The translations under genes and the position numbers were made by a program. This document shows positions 44,299-53,120 of a DNA stretch of 64,000 nucleotides, piece after piece. The stretch is from JASBYZ01 sp029983705. Lineage in GTDB: Bacteria; Actinomycetota; Coriobacteriia; Coriobacteriales; JAEZZM01. The notes beneath the pieces were generated by a model. That model searched no databases, was not told the DNA's origin, and saw only the letters and a list, made by a program, of their open reading frames with translations. How positions within the stretch are numbered: position 1 is the stretch's first letter; every line of letters starts with the position of its first letter. Location of the stretch: positions 186,001 through 250,000 of the forward strand of contig OZ221969.1 of NCBI GenBank assembly GCA_965119715.1, in the 5' to 3' direction.

Positions 44299-45294
44299 TT
44301 GACGCTAAAGAGAACAACACAAGTAATATTGATTACCTGCATGAGCATTCTATTATCTTCATGTGCTCTTTTTACTGCCAAAAAAGATGCAGAAAGCCAC
44401 ATCCAACTAGACCCACAAGCCTCCCTCGAGCAAACCTCTCAAGTTAAGGCAAAGCTTGCGCAAGAAGCCACTGGCCTCAGTGATGAGCAGTACAAAAGCA
44501 TACTTAAGGCAAAGCCCTCTCACCAACACGTTGTAGATGCACTTTCTACCGATAAGCTTGAAGGCATTCATATCAACGCAGCACAAGACACACATATAAG
44601 CTTTTTTGAATCCCCCAAGGGCTACAATGGTATCGCAATCTTAGGCAAACAAACAAATCGTGATGCACTTATCTCAGTGTCTAATTCTATTTTGCAAATT
44701 AATCCAAAAGTAGCTGGAGATATTGCGGTATCGCTTCCCAATGGTTGGAAGGCAAAATTAGATGTCACAGGACCAGGCACCGTTTCATTTAAAAAAGTCC
44801 TTTTTAGTGGGGATGTTACGCTCAAACGCACAGGCCTTCTTAAGGTAAGTGACTCTAGCGTGAGATCTTTCATTGCACAAGATATTTTAAAAACTGAACT
44901 CTCAGGCCTGAGTGCTCGAGAAGGAATACTGGTGCATGGATCTGCATCTCAAATGTCTCTTGCAACACTTTCTTCTGATAACTTTATAAGCATCAGCAAT
45001 GCGGGCGGCTCAATCTCTGCAACAAATATTGGTTCTCCTAAAAACTTGCTGAGTGCACGAACCTCAATTCACTACGTATCCAATGAAACACCTGAAAGTG
45101 AAGTAGTTAAGGTAAGCAAAGAGCGGCCCCGAGAAGAAGATTTTCTACATATATCCTCCACTGAAACAAATTTTCCTGGAAATGTTACTAATCAAGCAGT
45201 AACTGCGTTATACTCACAATCGGGAAATGTAGAGGTAAATTATACTAATGGTACCTGTCCCGCCTCAGAAGCTTGCACAATAACTGTAAAATAG
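44299..45294 (+). CDS. Lipoprotein related to the upstream beta-repeat protein
   Basis: 331 residues from a TTG start; a later ATG would leave too short a signal peptide. The lipobox is LLSSC. The mature part has the same style of beta-helix repeats as the preceding protein (LPNGWKAKLDVTGPGTVSF, FSGDVTLKRTGLLKVSDSSV, SNAGGSISATNIGSPKNLL) and both end in a similar motif (SITSRSGMVQVGF there, ALYSQSGNVEVNY here). It seems a lipid-anchored paralogue. It lies beyond the terminator and probably has its own promoter. Confidence 0.7.
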   Translation: MTLKRTTQVILITCMSILLSSCALFTAKKDAESHIQLDPQASLEQTSQVKAKLAQEATGLSDEQYKSILKAKPSHQHVVDALSTDKLEGIHINAAQDTHISFFESPKGYNGIAILGKQTNRDALISVSNSILQINPKVAGDIAVSLPNGWKAKLDVTGPGTVSFKKVLFSGDVTLKRTGLLKVSDSSVRSFIAQDILKTELSGLSAREGILVHGSASQMSLATLSSDNFISISNAGGSISATNIGSPKNLLSARTSIHYVSNETPESEVVKVSKERPREEDFLHISSTETNFPGNVTNQAVTALYSQSGNVEVNYTNGTCPASEACTITVK

Positions 45295-45333
45295 ATGCAG
45301 TACAAATTTAATTCATTCAATTAGGAGGATGCC

Positions 45334-47154
45334 ATGAATTACCTCTCAGAAATGATTGGTTTACCAGTTTATGACGCCACTGGCGAAAAAATTGGAGAAG
45401 TAAACGATATTGGCATCGCTACCGGAGAAATTTTTCCTCGTGTAACCTCACTTGCCTTTAGAGGACCTTCTCGTACGCCATTTATGATTTCATGGCGCAA
45501 ATACGTTGACAATATCACTGATAAGGGTGTTTACCTGCAGGTTGCTGCAGAGGATATCAGATTTTCTTATCTGCAACCTTCTGAGCTCTTACTTGCACGC
45601 GACCTTCTTGATAAGCAAATTGTTGATACGCAAGGTCTTAAGGTTGTGCGCGTAAACGACCTTAAGCTCTCACAATCAGGAAAAGACCAGCTGAGACTCC
45701 TTGGAGCAGAAACTGGTATCAGAGGCATTTTGCGCCAGCTTTGGCCACCGCTTGAAAAGTTTGCGCTAAAGGTCTCTTCTCTCTTTGGCAAAAAGCTTGA
45801 TGAGCGCTTAATTGCCTGGAATTACATGGACTTACTTGATAGAGACCTCTCTCAAGTAAAGCTTTCTATCACCCACAAAAGACTTGATGAACTCCATCCT
45901 GCAGACGTAGCAGATATTATTGAGCAACTCGACCCACGCCTGCGAGCAAATGTGTTTGCAAGCTTAGACGCTGAAGTTGCTTCTGCTACCATGTCAGAGC
46001 TCGAAGATGAGTATCAAGCTGATGTTATTGATGACATGGACGAGAGCTTTGCATCTTCAATGATTGCAGGCATGGATCCAGACGACGCAGCAGACCTCTT
46101 AAACGAGCTCAGCTATGACAAGGCAGAAAAACTCTTACACCTCATGGGTGTTCACGAGCAAAAGTCTATTAGAAAGCTTTTAGGCTTTAAGGATGAGACC
46201 GCTGGCGGTATCATGACCAGCGAATTTGTAGCTTTAGATGAAGAGTCTACCGTTTCAGATACCGTTGACTACATACGTGCTCTCGATGAAGAGCATCCAA
46301 GTTTTCACTACGTATATACCTTGGATAGAGACGGTATATTAAGCGGTGTGCTCTCGCTTAGAACCTTGGTGTTAGCCCAGCCAGACGAGCTCTTAAAAGA
46401 CTTAGCATACACCGATTTAATTACTGCAAATCCTGAAGAAGACCAGGAAGAAGTTGCTATCAGCATCATGAAATATGACCTCTTAGCACTTCCAGTAGTT
46501 GATGAAAACTATAGACTCTTAGGTATCGTTACCGTTGACGACGCCCTAGACGTATTACAAGAGGAGCACGAAGAAGACTTGCAACTTGCAGGTGATAACC
46601 GTGCAGTTGAGGGCGATAAGCTTATTTCAAACATCATGTGGTTTGTCCGCCGTCAACTTTGGTTTTTTATCTGGCTTATCTTGGGTGTTATCGCCTTTGG
46701 AACTGGTGCAATTGCAGACTACGCATTCCTCTTAGCTGCACTTCCAATAGTTCTTATCATCGCAGACGATATGACCTCTTATGCATCAAACTATGCAATT
46801 GAATATGCAGGTAACGATGAGGACGCTCCATCACCTTTAAGCCTAACTGTTCAAAACCTCTTAATTGGTCTTTCTGTAGGAGGCTTCTTAGGGCTTTTAG
46901 CCTTTGTGGCAATTTCACTCTTCAATGATCCACTACTCAGTCATAACTTTAAACTAATTGCTGTTGCGGGCGGTATAACCATCGCCCTCACAATATTTGC
47001 TTCTGGTATTTATATGTACCTCATGAAGGCAAGAACAGATAAGGGTAAAGACCCAGGTACCTACCTCACATCTGTTGTGTCCATGCTTATGGCAAGCGTA
47101 ATTTACTTTGGACTCGCGTATGCACTCACCCACTTCTTTGGATTAGTAGGATAG
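45334..47154 (+). CDS. MgtE-like protein with PRC barrel and degenerate pore
   Basis: 606 residues with AGGAGG upstream. A PRC barrel (about 1-75 and again to 120) is followed by the MgtE N domain (about 190-300, LHPADVADIIEQLD), two CBS domains (about 300-420) and five membrane helices (about 445-605). The membrane part ends in YFGLAYA like MgtE. But the MGGN motif after the second helix is replaced by a segment reading ADDMTSYASN, and the last helix has no acidic residue where MgtE has its metal-binding Asp. The sensor domains look intact. It may act as a Mg-sensing partner of the transporter 8 bp downstream. Confidence 0.8.
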   Translation: MNYLSEMIGLPVYDATGEKIGEVNDIGIATGEIFPRVTSLAFRGPSRTPFMISWRKYVDNITDKGVYLQVAAEDIRFSYLQPSELLLARDLLDKQIVDTQGLKVVRVNDLKLSQSGKDQLRLLGAETGIRGILRQLWPPLEKFALKVSSLFGKKLDERLIAWNYMDLLDRDLSQVKLSITHKRLDELHPADVADIIEQLDPRLRANVFASLDAEVASATMSELEDEYQADVIDDMDESFASSMIAGMDPDDAADLLNELSYDKAEKLLHLMGVHEQKSIRKLLGFKDETAGGIMTSEFVALDEESTVSDTVDYIRALDEEHPSFHYVYTLDRDGILSGVLSLRTLVLAQPDELLKDLAYTDLITANPEEDQEEVAISIMKYDLLALPVVDENYRLLGIVTVDDALDVLQEEHEEDLQLAGDNRAVEGDKLISNIMWFVRRQLWFFIWLILGVIAFGTGAIADYAFLLAALPIVLIIADDMTSYASNYAIEYAGNDEDAPSPLSLTVQNLLIGLSVGGFLGLLAFVAISLFNDPLLSHNFKLIAVAGGITIALTIFASGIYMYLMKARTDKGKDPGTYLTSVVSMLMASVIYFGLAYALTHFFGLVG

Positions 47155-47161
47155 ATAAGTT

Positions 47162-48442
47162 ATGGCACAGACCACTGAGACAATAGATCAGAACCAAAAC
47201 CAAAATGCTTCAAGCAATAAGCCTAAGTGGCTTTTAGTTCTTGGAGCTATGGGTCCAGGTATCTTAACTGCTATGGCAGGAAATGATGCCGGAGGAATTT
47301 CAACCTATTCATCAGCAGGTGCCCTCTTTGGATATAAAACCCTCTGGATGATCTTGGTAATGACTTTTCTCTTAATTGTGGCCCAAGAATCTGCCTGCAG
47401 AATGGGAGTGGTTACCGGTAAGGGTTTTGCATCCTTAATTCGTGAAAAATTTGGCGTGCGCCTCACAGCCTTTGCAATGCTTGCCTTAGTAATTTCAAAC
47501 GTGGCAATCAACTTTTCTAACTTTGCTGGTATTGCATCTGGTATGGAGCTTTTTGGTGTACCAAAATACATCTCACTGCCTTTTGCGGGAATAGCGGTCT
47601 GGCTCCTTATTATGTCAGGCTCATACAGACGCGTTGAAAAAATACTACTCGCTGTCTCATCGGTTTTTATTACCTATGTTATTGCAGCGTTTTTGGCAGG
47701 ACCAGACTGGGGACAGGTAGCAAAATCAACCTTTATACCTCAGGTAGTTCCTAGTGCTAGTTTTATTTCCTTAACCATTGCAGCAATTGGTGCAACTATT
47801 GCTCCTTGGATGATTTTTCTTGCTCAAAACAATGTGGTCGATAAGGGCGCTGGCGTAGAAAGCCTCCCCTATCAGCGCATTGATGCAGTAACCGGCTCGG
47901 TGCTAGGTTGTTTAATCGCATGGTTTATCATTATTACCACAGGTACCATACTTCATCCACAAGGTATCGTAATTGACGAGGCGGCAGACGCTGCCCGCGC
48001 ACTGGCCCCTATTGCAGGTCCTTTTGCAGAAAAACTCTTCGCTGCAGGTTTAGTTGCTGCATCATTTCTTGCTGCCTGTGTACTTCCTGGAGTTACCTCG
48101 AGTGCAGTATGTGAGGCATTTGGCTGGGAGCGTGGCGAAAATAGAACCTGGGAAGAAGCGCCAACTTATAAAACAATTTCTACCATAGTAATTATTTCTG
48201 GTGTTGTAGTGGTGCTTACCCCTAACATCAATCTCTTCCAAATGATGGTAACTGCTCAGGTTATTGCCGGTGTCTTACTTCCGGTTCTTTTATTCTTCTT
48301 GATATTTATCATTAATGATAAAAGGATTATGGGAAAGTTTACTAACGGCAGAGTGTGGAATGTCTTAACCTGGCTCACTATTATCATCGTGACCATATTA
48401 ACTATTGCCATGTTTGTACTTGAGTTTTTAAACATCGGTTAA
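47162..48442 (+). CDS. Nramp-related transporter, probably magnesium (NRMT type)
   Basis: 426 residues with about 11 helices. The Nramp metal site is altered: the first-helix DPGN is DAGG (AGNDAGGISTYS, about 40), and the sixth-helix MPH is replaced by APW (TIAPWMIFLAQNN, about 218). Loss of the metal-binding Asn and Met is what I recall for the Nramp-related magnesium transporters described from Eggerthella lenta. Mg transport is therefore more likely than Mn. Its neighbour is an MgtE-like sensor protein, and the two genes are separated by 7 bp. Confidence 0.8.
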   Translation: MAQTTETIDQNQNQNASSNKPKWLLVLGAMGPGILTAMAGNDAGGISTYSSAGALFGYKTLWMILVMTFLLIVAQESACRMGVVTGKGFASLIREKFGVRLTAFAMLALVISNVAINFSNFAGIASGMELFGVPKYISLPFAGIAVWLLIMSGSYRRVEKILLAVSSVFITYVIAAFLAGPDWGQVAKSTFIPQVVPSASFISLTIAAIGATIAPWMIFLAQNNVVDKGAGVESLPYQRIDAVTGSVLGCLIAWFIIITTGTILHPQGIVIDEAADAARALAPIAGPFAEKLFAAGLVAASFLAACVLPGVTSSAVCEAFGWERGENRTWEEAPTYKTISTIVIISGVVVVLTPNINLFQMMVTAQVIAGVLLPVLLFFLIFIINDKRIMGKFTNGRVWNVLTWLTIIIVTILTIAMFVLEFLNIG

Positions 48443-48447
48443 AATTT

Positions 48448-49077
48448 ATGGACAGTCAAGAATTAAAAGATACAAAAAGTGAACTCAGACAGGTACTCAA
48501 AGAGCGAAGAAAAGCTTTAAGCCTTGAAGCACGAAAGATGAGCTCAGAGCTCATTTGTAAGCATCTTATACAACTCCTAGAAAAGCTTGAAATAGGCAGC
48601 TCTCAAAATCATCTCGCAATTTACCAGGCAATGAAATATGAGGTGAAACTTGACTACCTTTTAGAGTATGCACACAACTACGCTTTTTCTGTACCTATCG
48701 TTTTAGGGCCGCGACAAATGGAGTTTTTGGAAGTAAGACCCAAGGTGCTTTTAGCACCTAAAGACCAGCAGCCTGATTTTCTTGCAAAGCCTGCTGCGAA
48801 AGCATCCATCCCTGAAGGTTTTAGACAGATACATGCCTCAGAAATTTCTGCTTTAGTACTTCCTGGTCTTGGTTTTGACAGAGAAGGACTGCGCCTTGGC
48901 TATGGAGGCGGATTTTATGATAGCTATATAAGTGAGCATGCGGATGAACTTTTAGAGACGCCTAAAATAGCCCTTGCATTTGATGAGCAAATACTTGAAG
49001 GTATCCCTAAAGGAGCACATGATAGACCTGTGGACTATATAGTTACTCCTTCAGAGATTATTAAACCTATTTTTTAG
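48448..49077 (+). CDS. 5-formyltetrahydrofolate cyclo-ligase
   Basis: 209 residues. The N-terminal KSELRQVLKERRKAL is the ATP-binding start of the family, and the signature GLGFDREGLRLGYGGGFYDSYI (about 138-158) holds the phosphate loop. It converts 5-formyl-THF to 5,10-methenyl-THF with ATP. It is 5 bp after the transporter gene and overlaps the deacetylase gene tail to tail by 11 bp. Confidence 0.95.
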   Translation: MDSQELKDTKSELRQVLKERRKALSLEARKMSSELICKHLIQLLEKLEIGSSQNHLAIYQAMKYEVKLDYLLEYAHNYAFSVPIVLGPRQMEFLEVRPKVLLAPKDQQPDFLAKPAAKASIPEGFRQIHASEISALVLPGLGFDREGLRLGYGGGFYDSYISEHADELLETPKIALAFDEQILEGIPKGAHDRPVDYIVTPSEIIKPIF

Positions 49078-50464
49078 CTTGAGCGCTAAAGCCCTCTGGC
49101 TCTTCCTGATCTTGTGGAAGGTCATCAAAAGAGTCTTCAATAACGTGTTTAGGAAAGCGCTCATCTGAGGCAAGCAATTGATGTACAGTTACAAATTTAT
49201 AACCTGCGGCTTGCCACTTATCAATAATTTGAGGAACTGCCTCAACTGTTTGCTCTCGAGTTCCTCCACCAGCATGGCATAGGATTATTGCTCCTGGATG
49301 CATGTTAGAACATGCTTTTTCAACAATCTTATCTGATCCTGGCTTTTTCCAATCTAAGGTATCAAGGTTCCACCCAATTAATGAGGTGATGCGCCCTGAT
49401 AAAACCTCCCAGTTATGTTTGCTAAATGCACCATATGGAGCTCTAAGACAATTAGTTTTAATATCACCTGAGGCAAGCATTTGCTTGGTGGTATCAATCT
49501 CTTCAATCATGCGCTCATCTGAAAGTTTAGTCATGTCAGGATGGTGCAGTGAGTGCATTGCAACTTGGTGTCCCTTTGCTAGAGCATCTTTGCAGATTTC
49601 TAGATTATGCTGAATGTTTTCTCCGATATCAAAAAAGGTTACCTTTGCATTCTTTTGATCTAAGATGTCAAGGAGTTGGGTAGTGTAGTGGCTTGGGCCG
49701 TCATCAAAGGTGAGAGCTACAAGCTTTTCTCCATCCTTTGGCTCTACATTCATATAGGTAAGCACGCGATTAACAGGTTCTTGAACTACTCCTCTATCAA
49801 TAGCAAGTCCTGTGATGTTACCAACAACTTTTTCTGAGTAGCCTGGCTTTCCCCACTCGGAAACAAAACCAACAGCGCCAGCGCCTTTTGCACGCTCCCA
49901 CTTATAAGGGATAGGCGTCTTATCAGACTGATGAGGCTCCTCCTCGTCATCACCGTTTGTAAAGGCAATTTTATCTCCGGCAACCAGACGATAGTCATCA
50001 AATTTATCGCCTAAGTCATGACCGTTAATGCTTACGGTATAGCACTTGCCCTTACCTTCCTCAAGCACATCTCCACTTACTGAAACAAGGTTTCCGTACT
50101 TTGGAGAAGCAAAACCCTGCTTCACTAAGTCTTTAATGCTTGAACCATTGGGAACTTCAAGCTGTTTTCCGTCAATTTCTGCAGCCACAGCCCTGTGTGT
50201 CCACCAAAATGCACCACCAAGACCGCCTGCTACCAAAAGCGCAAAAGGAAGCGCTACTGCAGCCTTACTAAAGGTTCTTCGAGAATAGTTTGTCTTATGC
50301 TCTTTTTTAAATTCTGAGTACGCATTAATTTTTGGCTGAGAAACTCTAGGATGACCACTCGCATGCGTGCGTGCATGCCCATGGCTTGTACTATGATTTG
50401 CAGACTGTGGTCTTGCCTGTTGCGTTTTAGTGTTGTGTTTGTGAGAAGAGCCAAAGTCTGGCAT
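49067..50464 (-). CDS. Membrane-anchored polysaccharide deacetylase
   Basis: 465 residues. A basic, His/Ser-rich cytoplasmic start precedes one membrane helix (about 68-90). A beta-rich linker follows, then a NodB domain (about 245-440): LVALTFDDGPS with the metal Asp, AMHSLHHPDM with HxxxH ligands, RAPYGAF, and the closing LCHAGGG. Such enzymes deacetylate peptidoglycan or surface glycans, which gives resistance to lysozyme. It directly follows the PRC-barrel gene (stop and start abut). Confidence 0.92.
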   Translation of the reverse strand: MPDFGSSHKHNTKTQQARPQSANHSTSHGHARTHASGHPRVSQPKINAYSEFKKEHKTNYSRRTFSKAAVALPFALLVAGGLGGAFWWTHRAVAAEIDGKQLEVPNGSSIKDLVKQGFASPKYGNLVSVSGDVLEEGKGKCYTVSINGHDLGDKFDDYRLVAGDKIAFTNGDDEEEPHQSDKTPIPYKWERAKGAGAVGFVSEWGKPGYSEKVVGNITGLAIDRGVVQEPVNRVLTYMNVEPKDGEKLVALTFDDGPSHYTTQLLDILDQKNAKVTFFDIGENIQHNLEICKDALAKGHQVAMHSLHHPDMTKLSDERMIEEIDTTKQMLASGDIKTNCLRAPYGAFSKHNWEVLSGRITSLIGWNLDTLDWKKPGSDKIVEKACSNMHPGAIILCHAGGGTREQTVEAVPQIIDKWQAAGYKFVTVHQLLASDERFPKHVIEDSFDDLPQDQEEPEGFSAQAKK

Positions 50465-51181
50465 TTAATCCTCCTTGCTTGCCTTGTCAAACTCTTTTTT
50501 AAAGTTTGAGAACATTCCTTGTGATCGTTTAAGTTGTTTTCCTAGTGCATAGCCGCCTTTTTGTGCGGCCTTATCGGCCTTTTTAGCAGCTTGCCTACCT
50601 TTTTCTTGGGCAACAGTAATGTTTTTGGTGGCCTTAGCAAAAGCCTCTCCAGCTTTAGCTGCAACTCCACCTGAAGCTTCAATACTTAAGGCTTCATCAG
50701 TTACTGTCAAAAAGCCATCGCTATACCCTAAAAGCATAGACGCAGGAATTTCGATAAGACCAATAACTGCCTTAGAACTAGCTCCATCATTTACTGTCAT
50801 GGCGTGGACTTTACCGCTTTGAGTATTAAAAGTCATTGAGCCTACGCGCCCAATAATCTCTCCACTCTCACTTTTAACATCCATTCCTTCCCAGATAATG
50901 CACTTGTCCCAGTCTAGCCCAAGTCTTTCAATGGCGCGCTGGTCAAAAGAATCTCTACCTTTAGTGGGATAAAATTTTCCGTCTTTTTCATCCACAGAAT
51001 CAAGTGCTAAAAACACATCATCACGTTTTATCATAAGTGCCACATCTGGGCGCTTAACAATAAAACCTACGACATATTTTCCATCTGGAGAAAAAACAGT
51101 TTTGTAAATTTTGCCAAGCTTAGCAGAAGACTTCTCATTTTTTAAAACTCGAAGGCCTAAAACCTCTTGAGTTGTGAGCAT
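50465..51181 (-). CDS. PRC-barrel domain protein
   Basis: 238 residues. A first PRC barrel occupies about 1-75 (LTTQEVLGLRVLKN, VVGFIVKRPD) and a second about 90-165 (DVKSESGEIIGRVGSMTFN). A Lys/Ala-rich helical tail ends the protein. PRC barrels are found in RNA processing and photosynthetic reaction centres; the role here is unknown. It is cotranscribed with the deacetylase gene. Confidence 0.8.
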   Translation of the reverse strand: MLTTQEVLGLRVLKNEKSSAKLGKIYKTVFSPDGKYVVGFIVKRPDVALMIKRDDVFLALDSVDEKDGKFYPTKGRDSFDQRAIERLGLDWDKCIIWEGMDVKSESGEIIGRVGSMTFNTQSGKVHAMTVNDGASSKAVIGLIEIPASMLLGYSDGFLTVTDEALSIEASGGVAAKAGEAFAKATKNITVAQEKGRQAAKKADKAAQKGGYALGKQLKRSQGMFSNFKKEFDKASKED

Positions 51182-51259
51182 AAGTGAGATTTCCTTTCAG
51201 CTTTAAATTTTCTCTCTCTTCTATTTTTTGCACACTCTAAAATACTTATCAAGCATATA

Positions 51260-51299
51260 TAAAAAAACCAGCCCACCTACAAACTAGAGATGAGCTGGT
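51260..51299 (-). terminator. Intrinsic terminator after the YtxH gene
   Basis: ACCAGC/GCTGGT arms enclosing a long loop, followed by a T7 tract on the minus strand. Confidence 0.7.
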
Positions 51300-51334
51300 A
51301 AATTATTAAGCCTTAAGCGAGCTTGAAACTAAAC

Positions 51335-52030
51335 TTAAGCCTTCTTTGGGCCCTCGTCCTTTTTAGCATCCTTAGCTTGCTTGTCTGCCTCTTTAGCTGC
51401 ATCATCAGCAGCCTTAGCAGCCTTGTCAGTTGCTTCCTTAGCAGCGTCTTGTGCCTTATCAGCACCCTCTTTTACCTTTTTATCTGCTTCCTTAGCAACA
51501 TCATCAATCTTTTCTTGAGCTTTCTTTACCTTGTCATCATCTACTTGAGATACAACAACGTCTTCTGCCTCTTGAGCCTTCTCTTTAACAACCTCACCAG
51601 CATTTTGAGCGCTGCCAGCAAGCTTATCTGATGCAGCAGTAACACCAGCTACTACCTTATCGGCAATTTCAGAGATTTTCTCTGACACCTGAGGAGCGCC
51701 TTCTTTTACCTTCTCTGCACCCTTAGCAACATTGTCAGTCATAGCTTGACGGAAAGAATCCATACGCTCACGTGCGAGATCAACTTTTTCTCTGAGCTCA
51801 TCTGATTTTGCATTAGCCTGTGGCTTAAAGTCATGTACTTTTTGATTTAAATCATCAGCACTTTTTTGATAAAAGTCTACACCGTCATTCCAAGTTTGGT
51901 TTGCTTTATAACCAACGCGTTGACGAGTTTCCTCGCCTGAGCGAGGAGCCATCATAATACCTGCAAGTGCACCCACAGCTGCACCTAAGATACTACCAAG
52001 GAAAAATCCTGAGAAATTATTTTTAGACAT
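51335..52030 (-). CDS. YtxH-like protein with Ala/Lys helical repeats
   Basis: About 231 residues from the ATG at 52030 with GGAGGAAG upstream. The start (FSGFFLGSILGAAVGALAGIMMAPRSGEETRQ) is the YtxH pattern: a glycine-rich membrane helix and the APRSGEETR motif. A long amphipathic helix with 11-residue-like repeats (KEADKKVKEGADKAQDAAKEATDK-type units) follows, similar to apolipoprotein or LEA proteins. The family is linked to stress protection of the membrane; function is inferred. Confidence 0.85.
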   Translation of the reverse strand: MSKNNFSGFFLGSILGAAVGALAGIMMAPRSGEETRQRVGYKANQTWNDGVDFYQKSADDLNQKVHDFKPQANAKSDELREKVDLARERMDSFRQAMTDNVAKGAEKVKEGAPQVSEKISEIADKVVAGVTAASDKLAGSAQNAGEVVKEKAQEAEDVVVSQVDDDKVKKAQEKIDDVAKEADKKVKEGADKAQDAAKEATDKAAKAADDAAKEADKQAKDAKKDEGPKKA

Positions 52031-52119
52031 AGTCTTCCTCCACATAATTGTTTAAGTATGATTAGACTCTTATACCCAAATATTTCACGATTAGTTCATT
52101 GTCACTAATTTGTTATCTC

Positions 52120-53109
52120 TTAGCGCGCAATTGCTTGATCAATTAGAGATGCAAGGATTTCTCCAAGCGTTTCGTTACTTGCAGACACCGCCATTGGAAA
52201 GAGAGAAAGGTCTGTCATACCAGGTGACACTTCAATTTCCAGCACCTGTGCCTTACCACCATCCCAAATCATGTCTATACGGGCTAAATCCCTACATCCG
52301 TATGCCTTATATACTTGAAGCGCAGCACGCTCAAGCTCTGCGTATATTGCCTCAGCGTCCTCTCTTGAACTTGAAAGTGATTCAAGGCGGCAAGGAGCAT
52401 AGTAGTCAATTGAGTTTCTATCCATGCGCGCTTCAAAGTCGTAGAGCTTTCCCTCTTTAGGCACAATCTCTACAGCTGGCAAGCAAAAAGCATCTTCACC
52501 CGCAGCCACAACAGAAATTGCAAGCTCAGCCCCGTCAACCCACTCCTCAAAAAGAATCTCATCATCATATGAAAAGGCGTGAAGAATGGCTTGGCCTAGT
52601 TCATCAAAGGTATTAACCTTTGAAACACCGTATGCAGAGCCTTGCTTATTAGGTTTAACTGCAAGTGGATAGTTAAGTATTTGGTCTAAATATTTAAGTG
52701 CTTTACCTGCTCCCATAAGGGTGAAGGCATCTTGGTTCATACAAATTTTATGAGGGGTATGTGCGCTTGATAAATCATTTGTACTAAAAGGATCTGAGAG
52801 CACCTTAGAGATAGCTGCCTTATCAAAACTTAAGCGACATACTTTAGAAGGAGAACCTACAAAAGGTATGCCCATCAACTCTAAAATTGACTGAATTGCT
52901 CCGTCTTCACCATGTTTACCATGAAGTGCGCTATATACAACATCAGGTTTTTCTTGCTCAAGCACATCGACAAGATCTGCCGTAGTATCTAGTGGTACTA
53001 CCTCATAACCCACCTCTTCAAGGGCCTTACAAACCTGCTTACCAGATGAAAGTGAAACTGCGCGTTCGTGAGATGTTCCACCCATGAGTACTGCAACTTT
53101 TAATCCCAT
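52120..53109 (-). CDS. ddl: D-alanine--D-alanine ligase
   Basis: About 329 residues from the ATG at 53109 (GGGAG upstream). ATP-grasp motifs: HERAVSLSSG (N-terminal), ALHGKHGEDGAIQ (about 60-73), KPNKQGSAYGVSKV (about 148) and EIEVSPGMTDLSLFP (about 295). It joins two D-Ala for peptidoglycan. The usual EExxxG segment reads FEEWVDGAE. It lies between YtxH and aminotransferase genes, without other mur genes. Confidence 0.93.
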   Translation of the reverse strand: MGLKVAVLMGGTSHERAVSLSSGKQVCKALEEVGYEVVPLDTTADLVDVLEQEKPDVVYSALHGKHGEDGAIQSILELMGIPFVGSPSKVCRLSFDKAAISKVLSDPFSTNDLSSAHTPHKICMNQDAFTLMGAGKALKYLDQILNYPLAVKPNKQGSAYGVSKVNTFDELGQAILHAFSYDDEILFEEWVDGAELAISVVAAGEDAFCLPAVEIVPKEGKLYDFEARMDRNSIDYYAPCRLESLSSSREDAEAIYAELERAALQVYKAYGCRDLARIDMIWDGGKAQVLEIEVSPGMTDLSLFPMAVSASNETLGEILASLIDQAIAR

Positions 53110-53120
53110 CAATCTACTCC

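Noticed and set aside
51323..51631. Hydrophobic 102-codon plus-strand frame
   Set aside because: It is antisense to the Ala/Lys-rich YtxH gene and has its low-complexity composition.
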